Part shown: positions 1-8,330 of the stretch, piece by piece
Layout: each line of letters begins with the position of its first letter
Position numbering within the stretch: position 1 is the first letter of the stretch
Assembly: GCA_963837455.1 (NCBI GenBank)
Contig: CAWINM010000002.1
Location: forward strand, 62,001 to 126,000
Source of the DNA: DASYQD01 sp963837455
GTDB lineage: Bacteria > Acidobacteriota > Thermoanaerobaculia > Multivoradales > JAIOJS01
DNA: 64,000 bases
Direction: 5' to 3'
The notes under the pieces: generated by a model
What the model was told of the DNA's origin: nothing
What the model saw: the letters and a program-made list of their open reading frames with translations, nothing else
Database searches by the model: none
Translations under genes and position numbers: made by a program

Positions 1-398
1 AGGCGGTGGTAGCGGCCCTGGGCGCCGAAGCCGCGCCGGCCGTCGAAGCGTCCGAGAACGGTGAGCCGGGGGCGTGCCGAGTCGCTCCAGGCGAGGCGCG
101 AGAGCCGGCGGCGCAGTGCCGCCGGCGGCTCGTAGCCCGGGTCGAGCTCGACCCAGGTGAGCGCGCCCCGGCAGCCGGGATCGAGCAGCACCGCCTGGTC
201 ACGGTTGGAGTCGTAGATCGCGCTCACCAGGACGAGCGCGCCGTCGAAGCGCTGCGGGTCGCGCTCGAGCTCGCAGTAGCCGACGGCTCGCGCCCCCGCG
301 GGCAAGGGCGCCGTGGTGAAGAGGTGCGCGCCGCCGGCGCAACCGGCGACGACGAGCGCGAGCAGGGGATGGAGGAGCGATCCGAGGTGGCGACGCAC
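1..398 (-). CDS. Putative lipoprotein, 3' end outside window
   Basis: Only the first 132 codons are in the window. The GTG start is chosen because AGGAG lies six bases upstream and the protein then opens with a classic lipoprotein signal: a short basic n-region (MRRHLG), a hydrophobic stretch and the lipobox VVAGC near residue 19. The mature part reads smoothly (for example GYCELERDPQRF and VLVSAIYDSNRDQAVLLDPG), with strong G/C at third codon positions. It is probably anchored to a membrane and faces the periplasm. I do not recognise a family, and the missing C-terminus prevents any functional call. It is divergent from the TRAP operon, with about 330 bp between them. Confidence 0.6.
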   Translation of the reverse strand, partial: MRRHLGSLLHPLLALVVAGCAGGAHLFTTAPLPAGARAVGYCELERDPQRFDGALVLVSAIYDSNRDQAVLLDPGCRGALTWVELDPGYEPPAALRRRLSRLAWSDSARPRLTVLGRFDGRRGFGAQGRYHR

Positions 399-724
399 GC
401 TGTGCTCCTGGCGGGAGCCCGGGAGGCCCTGGCTTCGGGGGGCCGAGCCCCGATTCCAGGACCTCCCGCGCCTCGGATCGTCGCAGCGGGATTGCCCGGC
501 GATCCGCTCCCGGCCGGGGCGAGTGCAAGCCCCTTGCCGCGCCGCGGCTGACTGCCGGAGCGGTGCCGCAAGTGACGCTCTGGCAATGGTTTTCGACGAG
601 CAGCGGGAGCCGTCGACGAGCGCGACGCCGAGACCTGCTCCAAGCCGTCGGACGCCGCCGTTCAAGCCTCCGGATCGCCTCTGCTCGCCTTGACGCCCCC
701 GGGGGGCACGTCTACAGTGCGCCG

Positions 725-1753
725 ATGCAAACGGGGGCGCGCAGACGGCGGCGGCTCTTCGGGCTGGCGCCGCCGGGCGGGGCGCTGGCCCTGCTGCTGC
801 TCGCGACGCTGCTGCTCGGTGGCTGCTCGCTGCGCCGCGTGGCGGTGCGCACGGTGGCCAACGCGCTGGCGTCGGGTACCGACGTCTACGCCAGCGACGA
901 CGACCCCGAGCTGGTGGGTGCCGCGCTGCCGTTCGCGCTCAAGACGATGGAAGGGCTGCTGGCGCAGGACCCCGCCAACCCCACCCTCCTGCTCGCCGCC
1001 GGCCGCGGCTTCACCCAGTACGCCTTCGCCTTCGTCGAGCTGCCGGCGCAGCGGCTCGAGGCCGACGACTTCGAGCGCGCCGAGCAGCAGCGGCAGCGCG
1101 CGCTGAAGCTCTTCCTGCGCGCTCGCGGCTACACGCTGCGCGGGCTCGCGGCCGCCCACCCGGGCATCGACGAGCGGCTGCGGCGCGAGCCGACGGCCGG
1201 CGCTGCCGAGCTGACGAAAGACGACCTGCCGCTCGCCTACTGGACCGCCGCCGCCTGGGGCTCGGCGATCGGCGTCGGCAAGGACCACCTCGACCTGCTG
1301 GCCGACCTGCCGGCGGTGCGGGCGATCGTCGAGCGCTGCCTCGCCCTCGACGAGTCGTGGGGTGGTGGCGCCCTCCATGCGGCGATGATCGGCCTCGAAA
1401 CGGCGACGCCCGCCGCCCTCGGCGGCTCGCCGGAGCATGCCAAGGCGCAGTTCGATCGCGCCCTCGAGCTCTCCGGCGGCCACGACGCCATGCTCTTCGT
1501 CACCTACGCCGAGGAGCTGGCGGTGCCGGCGCAGGACCGCGACTCGTTCACCGCGATGCTGCACCAGGCGCTCGCCGTCGACGTCGATGCCGCTCCCGAC
1601 CTGCGCCTCGTCAACACCCTCGCCCAGCAGAAGGCGACCTGGCTGCTCGCCCACGCCGACGAGTACTTCCTCGGCGACGACACGGACGACGACGCCACGC
1701 CCACGACACCCGAGGGCGAGAGCACGCCACCACCGGATGGAGACCTGCCCTGA
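725..1753 (+). CDS. TRAP transporter TatT component (TPR lipoprotein)
   Basis: This 342-aa protein resembles the TatT family, TPR-like lipoproteins that accompany TRAP transporters in some bacteria and are thought to form periplasmic trimers that meet the DctP binding protein. The ATG at 725 gives a basic n-region (ARRRRR), a hydrophobic core and a lipobox (LLLGGC, Cys about 37). An upstream in-frame ATG at 563 would add an unlikely Arg-rich leader. The helical body contains motifs typical of the family, such as DDDPELVGAALPFALK, LLLAAGRGFTQYAFAF and YWTAAAWGSAI. The tail is Asp/Thr/Pro-rich. Its stop codon overlaps the dctP start by one base (TGATG), so the genes are translationally coupled. 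Confidence 0.85.
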   Translation: MQTGARRRRRLFGLAPPGGALALLLLATLLLGGCSLRRVAVRTVANALASGTDVYASDDDPELVGAALPFALKTMEGLLAQDPANPTLLLAAGRGFTQYAFAFVELPAQRLEADDFERAEQQRQRALKLFLRARGYTLRGLAAAHPGIDERLRREPTAGAAELTKDDLPLAYWTAAAWGSAIGVGKDHLDLLADLPAVRAIVERCLALDESWGGGALHAAMIGLETATPAALGGSPEHAKAQFDRALELSGGHDAMLFVTYAEELAVPAQDRDSFTAMLHQALAVDVDAAPDLRLVNTLAQQKATWLLAHADEYFLGDDTDDDATPTTPEGESTPPPDGDLP

Positions 1754-2763
1754 TGAGCCGACGCGTCCTGCTCGCCCTCCTCGCCAGCTTCCTGCTGCTC
1801 CCGGCGGCGCGCCCCGCCACCGCGGCCAAGCTGATCAAGCTCGCCACCATCGTCCCCTCCGGCTCGGTGTGGGACAAGGAGCTGCGCGCGATGTCCGCGG
1901 AGGTGCAGAAGCGCACTGCCGGGCGGGTGTCGTTCCGCATCTACCCCGGCGGCGTCGCCGGTGACGACCCCGACATCGTGCGCAAGCTGCGTCTCGGCCA
2001 GCTGCAGGCGGCGAGCCTGAGCGTCGACGGCCTCAGCGAGCTCGACAAGGGCTTCTCGGTGTTCTCGGTGCCGCGCTTCTTCGGCTCCTTCGACGAGCTC
2101 TTCCACGTCGTCCACGACCTGACGCCGGCGCTCGCCGCGCGGCTCGACAAGCAGGGTGTGGTCCTGCTCGGCTGGGGCTACGGCGGCTGGGTGTACTGGT
2201 TCTCCAAGCAGCCGACCTACACGCCGGCGGACTACAAGCGCCTCAAGCTGTTCGCCTGGGCGGGCGACAACCGCATGGTGCAGTGGTGGAAGCAGAGCGG
2301 CTACCACCCGGTGCCGCTGGCCTCGACCGACATCATGACCGGCCTGCAGACGGGGATGATCGAGGCGCTGCCAGCGCCGCCGCTGGTGGCCATGACCCTG
2401 CAGTGGTACCGCCAGGCGCCGTACATGCTCGACCTGCCCATGGGGCAGCTGATCGGCGCCACCGTCATCTCGAAGAAGAGCTGGGAGAAGCTCGCGCCCG
2501 CCGACCAGGCGGCCATCCGTGAGCTCGCCCGCCAGATGCAGCAGCGGCTGGAGGAGGCGATCCCGGCCCAGGACCGCCAGGCGGTGGACGAGATGAAGCA
2601 GCGCGGGCTGACGGTGACGGCGCCGAAGGACGCGGCGCAGGTCAAGGAGTGGGACGAGGCGGCGGCGCAGTTCGCCGACAACATGCGCGAGCAGGTGGTG
2701 CCCTCCGAGATCTTCGACCTCGCGCGCAAGAGCCGCGACGAATTTCGGGCCGGCAAGCAGTAG
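1753..2763 (+). CDS. dctP: TRAP transporter solute-binding protein DctP
   Basis: This 336-aa periplasmic binding protein is of the DctP (TRAP) family. It starts with a signal peptide ending near ATAAKL, followed by the family opening IKLATIVPSGSVWDKE. Further family features include YPGGVAGDDPDIVRKLRLGQLQAASL, which is the region preceding the ligand pocket, and the long alpha-helical C-terminal half. In the family this protein captures an organic anion and delivers it to the membrane subunits. The substrate cannot be read from sequence. TRAP systems with TatT partners are often proposed to handle hydrophobic or unusual ligands. The ATG overlaps the stop of the upstream TatT gene, and the permease gene follows after 53 bp, so the three form one operon. 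Confidence 0.92.
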   Translation: MSRRVLLALLASFLLLPAARPATAAKLIKLATIVPSGSVWDKELRAMSAEVQKRTAGRVSFRIYPGGVAGDDPDIVRKLRLGQLQAASLSVDGLSELDKGFSVFSVPRFFGSFDELFHVVHDLTPALAARLDKQGVVLLGWGYGGWVYWFSKQPTYTPADYKRLKLFAWAGDNRMVQWWKQSGYHPVPLASTDIMTGLQTGMIEALPAPPLVAMTLQWYRQAPYMLDLPMGQLIGATVISKKSWEKLAPADQAAIRELARQMQQRLEEAIPAQDRQAVDEMKQRGLTVTAPKDAAQVKEWDEAAAQFADNMREQVVPSEIFDLARKSRDEFRAGKQ

Positions 2764-2816
2764 GGTCCAGCGGACAGGTGCGGCCGGCGAGCGCTATGTA
2801 ATAGCCTCGCCGGCGA

Positions 2817-4691
2817 ATGGACGCCGAAGAAGCGATCGCCCCGGCACCGGGCAGCGAGCATGCGCCGGCTCCCGGGGGCACCGAGCCCCCGGTGGCCGAG
2901 GAGCGAGGTGTCGTCGCCTGGCTCCATGGCGCCGAGGACGCGGTCCCGGTGCTGGCGCTCGTGCTGATGGTGGCGCTGCCGCTGGGCGAGATCGTCGCCC
3001 GCTTCTTCGGCACCGGCATCCCGGGGGCGGCGCCGTTCACCCAGAACCTGACGCTCTGGGTGGCGTTGCTGGGCGCGGCGGTGGCGGCGCGCGAGGGGAA
3101 GCTGCTCGCCCTCGCCACCAGCAGCTTCATCCCCGCGGGTGCGCTGCGTGAGCTGGCCTCGGGGATCGCCGGCGCCGTCGGCGCGGCGGTCAGCATCCTG
3201 CTGGCGCGCGCCAGCCTGGCGATGGCGGTGGTGGACCGCCAAGCGCAGACACCGCTGGCGGTCGGAGTCCGTGCCTGGGTGGCGGAGCTCGCCCTCCCGG
3301 TGGGCTTCGCGCTCATCGCCCTGCGTCTCGTCTGGCACGCCTCGCCACGCTGGTGGGTGCGCGGGATCGCGGCGGCGGGGTTGCTGGCGGGCATCCTGCT
3401 GGGTTCCCAGCCGCAGCTGCTCGAGGGACGGCCCGCCTGGCCGGGGATCGTGCTCGTGCTCGCCGCCACCGTCCTCGGCAGCCCCATCTTCGCGGTGCTC
3501 GGCGGCCTGGCGGTGCTGCTGTTCATGGCCGAGGGCTCGCCGATCGCCGCCGGCCCCGCCGAGATCTACCAGCTCGCGGTCTCCCCGTTCCTCGCCGCGG
3601 TCCCGCTCTTCACCCTCGCCGGCTTCCTGCTCGCCGAAGGGCGGTCGTCGCAGCGCCTGCTGCGCGTCTTCCGCGCCCTGTTCGGCTCCTTCGCCGGCGG
3701 CACGGCGATCGTCTGCGCCCTGGTCTGCGCCTTCTTCACCATCTTCACCGGCGGCTCGGGAGTGACCATCCTGGCCCTCGGCGGTCTCATGCTGCCGGCG
3801 CTGCTCGCCGAGGCCTACCCCGAGCGCTTCTCGCTCGGGCTGCTCACCGCCTCGGGGTCCCTGGGGCTGCTCTGGCCGCCGGCGCTGCCGCTCATCCTCT
3901 ACGGCATCGTCGCCAACGTGCCGATCCGCGACCTGTTCCTCGGCGGCCTGCTGCCGGGGACGCTGATGGTGGCCCTCAACGCCGCCTGGGGTGTGCGCCA
4001 GGGGCGCCGCAGCGGGATCGAGCGCCAGCCGTTCCGCCTCCCGGAGGTGGGCCGGGCGATCTGGGAGGCGAAGTGGGAGCTGCTGCTGCCGGGGATCGTG
4101 CTGGGCGCCTTCTTCAGCGGCGCCGCCACGCTGGTCGAGACCTCGGCGATCGCCGCCCTCTACGTGCTGCTGGCCAAGACGCTGGTGAGCCGCGACATCG
4201 CCTCGTGGCGCAAGCTGTTCGCCGCTTTCCGCGACTGCGTGGCCCTGGTGGGCGGGGTGCTGGTCATCGTCTGCGCCGCCAAGGCCTTCAGCTACTACCT
4301 GACCGACGTGCAGCTGCCGTCGCGGGCCCTCGCCTGGGTGCAACAGAACATCCACTCGCCGTGGCTCTTGCTGCTCGGGCTCAACGTGCTCCTGCTCGTC
4401 GTCGGCTCGGTGATGGAGGTCTTCGCCGCCATCATCGTGCTGGTGCCGCTGCTGCGCGACTTCCCCGCTGCGTACCACATCCACCCGGTGCACCTGGGGA
4501 TCCTCTTCGTCGCCAACCTCGAGCTCGGCTACCTGACGCCGCCGGCCGGGCTCAATCTGTTCCTCGCCTCGTCGCGCTTCCAGCGGCCGCTGCTCACCAT
4601 CTACCGCGCCGCGCTGCCCTACCTGCTGCTCAACGGCATCGGCGTGCTGCTCATCACCTACGTGCCGTGGCTCACCACCTGGATGCTCTGA
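2817..4691 (+). CDS. TRAP transporter fused permease (DctQ-DctM)
   Basis: The 624-aa product is a fusion of the small DctQ and large DctM TRAP membrane subunits. The first 190 residues hold an acidic/Pro-rich leader and four hydrophobic segments with the DctQ-like stretch FTQNLTLWVALLGAAVAARE. After a linker, about twelve membrane segments follow with DctM features such as FTGGSGVTILALGGLMLPAL, ASGSLGLLWPPALPLILYG and the C-terminal YLTPPAGLNLFLAS. Such proteins use an ion gradient to move the ligand delivered by DctP across the inner membrane. The fused arrangement is known in the family. It is the third gene of the tatT-dctP-dctQM operon. Confidence 0.92.
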   Translation: MDAEEAIAPAPGSEHAPAPGGTEPPVAEERGVVAWLHGAEDAVPVLALVLMVALPLGEIVARFFGTGIPGAAPFTQNLTLWVALLGAAVAAREGKLLALATSSFIPAGALRELASGIAGAVGAAVSILLARASLAMAVVDRQAQTPLAVGVRAWVAELALPVGFALIALRLVWHASPRWWVRGIAAAGLLAGILLGSQPQLLEGRPAWPGIVLVLAATVLGSPIFAVLGGLAVLLFMAEGSPIAAGPAEIYQLAVSPFLAAVPLFTLAGFLLAEGRSSQRLLRVFRALFGSFAGGTAIVCALVCAFFTIFTGGSGVTILALGGLMLPALLAEAYPERFSLGLLTASGSLGLLWPPALPLILYGIVANVPIRDLFLGGLLPGTLMVALNAAWGVRQGRRSGIERQPFRLPEVGRAIWEAKWELLLPGIVLGAFFSGAATLVETSAIAALYVLLAKTLVSRDIASWRKLFAAFRDCVALVGGVLVIVCAAKAFSYYLTDVQLPSRALAWVQQNIHSPWLLLLGLNVLLLVVGSVMEVFAAIIVLVPLLRDFPAAYHIHPVHLGILFVANLELGYLTPPAGLNLFLASSRFQRPLLTIYRAALPYLLLNGIGVLLITYVPWLTTWML

Positions 4692-4794
4692 CTCCGGCCG
4701 TTGCCCGCGCTCCCGTGGCCCGACGGCCGGTGAGGAGCGCGCCCGAGGCAGGCGGGGCCGGGAAGGGGCGTCCGTTCTAGACCCCGAGAGCGCG

Positions 4795-6879
4795 CTGCTG
4801 GGCAGCCCGACGCCGCTCGGCGCGAGCCGCACGCAGGGCGGGGTCAACTTCGCCCTCCACGCGCCGACGGCAACGGCGGTGTGGCTGGTCGTCTGGCCGC
4901 AGGGGCGGCGAGGGCGGCGCCACGACCTGCCCCTGGCCGCAGAGCGGCACCGCAGCGGCCCGGTGTGGCACTGCGAGGTGGCGGGGTTGACGCCGCCGCT
5001 CGAGTGGGCGTGGCGGCTGGACCGCCCGCCGGCGGCGGCGGGTCCGCCCCCCGAGCCGCGGCGGATGGTGCTCGACCCCTACGCCCGCGCGGTGAGCGGG
5101 GCCGAACGCTGGGGCGAGCCGTCGCCGGGTCGGCGCAGCTTCATGGCGGCGCATGAGCCCGGTGGGGGCGGGGTGGATCGACCCCTGCCCCTCGCCCTCC
5201 CCGACCAGGTGATCTACGAGCTCTGCCTGCGTGGCTTCACCGCTCACCCCAGCAGCGGCGTCGCCGCTCCGGGCACCTTCGAGGGTTTGCGCGAGAAGGT
5301 CGCCTACCTCGCGGCGCTGGGAGTGACGACCGTCGAGCTGCTGCCGCTCGCCGAGTGGGACGAGCTGGAGGTGGCGCAGGCCGACCCGCTCACCGGTGAG
5401 CCGCTGCGCAACCTCTGGGGGTACAGCCCGGTCGCCTTCTCGGCCGTCAAGGCAGGCCTGGCGGCGAGCATCGAGCCAGGGTCTGCCGCCGCCGAGCTGC
5501 GTGCGCTGGTGGCGGCGCTGCACGACGTCGGCATCGCCGTGGTGCTCGACGTGGTGTTCAACCACACTGCCGAGCGCGACGGCCGGCCCGAGGACCCGCT
5601 GTTCTGCTTCGGCGGCATCGACCCCGCGGGCTCGTACCTGGTCGACGAGGCGAAGAGGAGCTATCGCAACGACACCGGGTGCGGCAACACCGTCGCCGCC
5701 AACCAGCCGGCGATGGCGGCGCTGATCGCCGACGCGCTGCGCTGGTGGACGAGGGTGGCGGGAGTCGACGGCTTCCGCTTCGACCTCGCGGCGGTGCTGC
5801 TGCGCGGTGACGGAGGCGTGCCCCTGGACGATCCGCCGCTGCTGGCGGCCATCGAGGGCGAGCCGGCGCTGGCGCGCTCGCTCCTCATCGCCGAGCCATG
5901 GGATGCCGGCGGGCTCTACCGGCTGGGCGCCTTCGCGCGACGGCCTCGCGCCGCCGCCGGCGACGCCGGCCACGGCGGCTGGGGGGAGTGGAACGACCGC
6001 TTCCGCGACGACGTGCGGCGCTTCGTGCGCGGCGAGCCGGGGATGGCGGGAGCGCTGGCCGCCCGCCTCGGCGGCAGCGAGGACGTCTTCGGCGGCGCAC
6101 CGCTCGGGCCCGGCCACAGCGTCAACTACGTCGCCTGTCACGACGGCTTCACCCTCGCCGACCTCGTCACCTACGATGGCAAACACAACGAGGCCAACGG
6201 CGAGGGCAACCGCGACGGCAGCGACTGGAACGCCTCGTGGAACTGTGGCGTCGAGGGCCCCACCGACGACCCCGGGGTGCTGGCGCTGCGGCGGCGTCAG
6301 GTGCGCAACCTGCTCACCCTGCTCTTCCTCGCCCAGGGGGTGCCGATGCTGCTCGCCGGCGACGAGCGTGGCCGCAGTCAGGGCGGCAACAACAACGCCT
6401 GGTGTCAGGACAACGAGGTCGGCTGGCTCGACTGGTCGCGCGCCGACGACGACCTGCTGCGCTTCACCCGCGGCCTGATCGCCTTCCGCCGCGCCCATTC
6501 CGCGCTGCGGCGGCGCGGTTTCCTCAGCGGCAAGGGGAGCGCGGCGTCACCGCGTCCCGACGTCGCCTGGCACGGCACCGCGCTCGGCGAACCCGACTGG
6601 GGGAAGGGCTCGCGGGTGCTCGCCATGCACCTCGCGGGGGAGCACGCGCCCGAGCCCGACGACGACGTCTACCTGGCCGCCAACGGCGGCGACGAGGAGG
6701 CGACCTTCGCGCTGCCGCCGCCGCCGGAGGGTGCCCGCTGGCTGCGCGTCGTGGCCACCTGGGAGCCGCCACCGCGCGACCTGCTGGCAGCCGGCGAGGA
6801 GGAGCCGATCGACGGGCCGGTGGCGGTGCTGCCGGGCCGCTCCTGCCTGGTGCTGCGCAGCAGCAGCCGATCGCGATGA
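4795..6879 (+). CDS. glgX: Glycogen debranching enzyme GlgX-type (isoamylase, GH13)
   Basis: This GH13 enzyme, about 694 aa, is of the GlgX/isoamylase type and hydrolyses alpha-1,6 branches in glycogen or limit dextrins. An N-terminal CBM48 region (LGASRTQGGVNFALHAP) precedes the catalytic barrel. Conserved catalytic residues are visible as Asp330 in DGFRFDLA, Glu367 in LIAEPWDAGG and Asp450 in YVACHDGFTLADL. The family signature KHNEANGEGNRDG follows. The start is uncertain. The first GTG is at 4879 but would cut the CBM48 domain, and the reading frame is open upstream without ATG, GTG or TTG, so the CTG at 4795 is proposed. It lies about 100 bp after the TRAP permease and is probably a separate unit or a distal operon member. 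Confidence 0.88.
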   Translation: MLGSPTPLGASRTQGGVNFALHAPTATAVWLVVWPQGRRGRRHDLPLAAERHRSGPVWHCEVAGLTPPLEWAWRLDRPPAAAGPPPEPRRMVLDPYARAVSGAERWGEPSPGRRSFMAAHEPGGGGVDRPLPLALPDQVIYELCLRGFTAHPSSGVAAPGTFEGLREKVAYLAALGVTTVELLPLAEWDELEVAQADPLTGEPLRNLWGYSPVAFSAVKAGLAASIEPGSAAAELRALVAALHDVGIAVVLDVVFNHTAERDGRPEDPLFCFGGIDPAGSYLVDEAKRSYRNDTGCGNTVAANQPAMAALIADALRWWTRVAGVDGFRFDLAAVLLRGDGGVPLDDPPLLAAIEGEPALARSLLIAEPWDAGGLYRLGAFARRPRAAAGDAGHGGWGEWNDRFRDDVRRFVRGEPGMAGALAARLGGSEDVFGGAPLGPGHSVNYVACHDGFTLADLVTYDGKHNEANGEGNRDGSDWNASWNCGVEGPTDDPGVLALRRRQVRNLLTLLFLAQGVPMLLAGDERGRSQGGNNNAWCQDNEVGWLDWSRADDDLLRFTRGLIAFRRAHSALRRRGFLSGKGSAASPRPDVAWHGTALGEPDWGKGSRVLAMHLAGEHAPEPDDDVYLAANGGDEEATFALPPPPEGARWLRVVATWEPPPRDLLAAGEEEPIDGPVAVLPGRSCLVLRSSSRSR

Positions 6880-7015
6880 GCGAGGCGCGTCGCGGACCGC
6901 CAGACGGGGCGCTCGCAGGGCCGGCGGCGGTCATGGAAGGCCGCGGCGCGCGCAGCAGCGACGAGCGCTCCCCCGCCGCGCGCGGTGGACCGTCAAGCGA
7001 AGGGTAGGATGCGCC

Positions 7016-8164
7016 ATGACCCCTGACGAGGCGAAGCTTCGCCTCGCGGCCGAGCTGATGGACGGCTTCGCCGCCGCCACCGGTCTCGCCGGCGCCGCGC
7101 CACCGCGCCGCTACCTGTGGACCGACGCCTTCGCGGTGTGCAACTTCCTCGGCCTCTCCCGCGAGCTCGGCGACGGCCGCTACCTCGAGCTGGCGCTGCG
7201 GCTCGTCGGTGAGGTCCACCGCACGCTGGGGCGCTTCCACCCCGACGATCCGCGGCGCGGCTGGCTCTCCGGTCTCACCGACGAGGAGGCCGCGGCGCAC
7301 CCCACCGTCGGCGGCCTGCGCATCGGCAAGCCGCTCCCCGAGCGTGGCGACCGCGAGCCGTTCGACCCGCGGCTCGAGTGGGACCGCGACGGCCAGTACT
7401 TCCACTACCTGACGCGCTGGATGCACGCCCTGCGGCGCGTGGGCGAGGAGACCGGCGAGGACCGCTACCATGGCTGGGCGCTCGAGCTCGCCGCGAGCGC
7501 GCACCGTGCGTTCACCTACGAGGCTCCAGGCGAGGCGGTGCCGCGCATGGTGTGGAAGATGAGCACCGACCTCTCGCGTCCGCTCGTTCCCTCGATGGGG
7601 CACCACGATCCGCTCGACGCGCTGGTCACCTACCTCGAGCTGCGCGATGCCGCTGCGGCGGCGACGCTCGCCGCGGTGGGCGGGCTCGAGAGCGAGATCG
7701 CCGTGGCGTCGGCGATGTGCGCCGGCCGCGAGTGGGCCAGCGACGACTCCCTCGGCATCGGCGGTCTGCTCGGCGCGGCGGCCTCGCTGGCGCGCCTCGC
7801 CACGCGGGGAGCGGCCGAGGCGGCGGCCCTGCTGCCGGCCGCCGCCCGCGACTCGGTGGCAAGCCTCGAGGCGTACGCGCGCACCGGCGCGTGGCGGCTG
7901 CCGGCGGAGCGCCGGCTCGCCTTCCGCGAGCTCGGGCTGGCGATCGGGCTGCATGCCGTGGAGCGGGCCCGCGACGCCTTCGCCGGCGCGCGGGCATCGG
8001 CGGCGGCGGAGGCGATTCTCCAGCGAACGCCCCTCGCGCGCGCCATCGAGGGCACCTGGGCCGACCCCGATGCGCGCCGCACCCGCGCCTGGCAGGCGCA
8101 CCCGGACATCGACGGCGTGATGCTCGCCACCAGCCTGGCGCCGGGGGGCTACCTCGGCGCGTAG
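7016..8164 (+). CDS. Conserved hypothetical protein, predicted all-helical
   Basis: The 382-aa protein has no signal peptide or membrane segment. The ATG is preceded by AAGGGTAGG at suitable spacing. The sequence is helical and rich in Ala and Arg, with aromatic/acid clusters such as RRYLWTDAFAVCNFLGLSRE, EWDRDGQYFHYLTRWMHAL and SMGHHDPLDALVTYLEL. These features are reminiscent of (alpha/alpha)-barrel carbohydrate-active or epimerase-like proteins, but that is inference and no family is recognised with certainty. It is downstream of the debranching enzyme on the same strand (136 bp gap), so a role in the same carbohydrate metabolism is possible. Confidence 0.7.
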   Translation: MTPDEAKLRLAAELMDGFAAATGLAGAAPPRRYLWTDAFAVCNFLGLSRELGDGRYLELALRLVGEVHRTLGRFHPDDPRRGWLSGLTDEEAAAHPTVGGLRIGKPLPERGDREPFDPRLEWDRDGQYFHYLTRWMHALRRVGEETGEDRYHGWALELAASAHRAFTYEAPGEAVPRMVWKMSTDLSRPLVPSMGHHDPLDALVTYLELRDAAAAATLAAVGGLESEIAVASAMCAGREWASDDSLGIGGLLGAAASLARLATRGAAEAAALLPAAARDSVASLEAYARTGAWRLPAERRLAFRELGLAIGLHAVERARDAFAGARASAAAEAILQRTPLARAIEGTWADPDARRTRAWQAHPDIDGVMLATSLAPGGYLGA

Positions 8165-8330
8165 AGTGCCGGCGCCGACATCCGCCGCCGCGCTCGGCCG
8201 GAGCGGAGCGGGGCCTGCACGGAGCGTCGTCGCCACGCCCGACGGAACGGTACGGCGCGAATGGCGGGAGCCGGCCCGTCCCACACGCCTGGCGCGGCGC
8301 CGCACCGCCCTGCGGACACGCCGTCGGCGG

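Noticed and set aside
6..551. Plus-strand frame at the left edge
   Set aside because: The minus strand encodes a lipoprotein signal with ribosome site and better codon use. The plus frame is its shadow.
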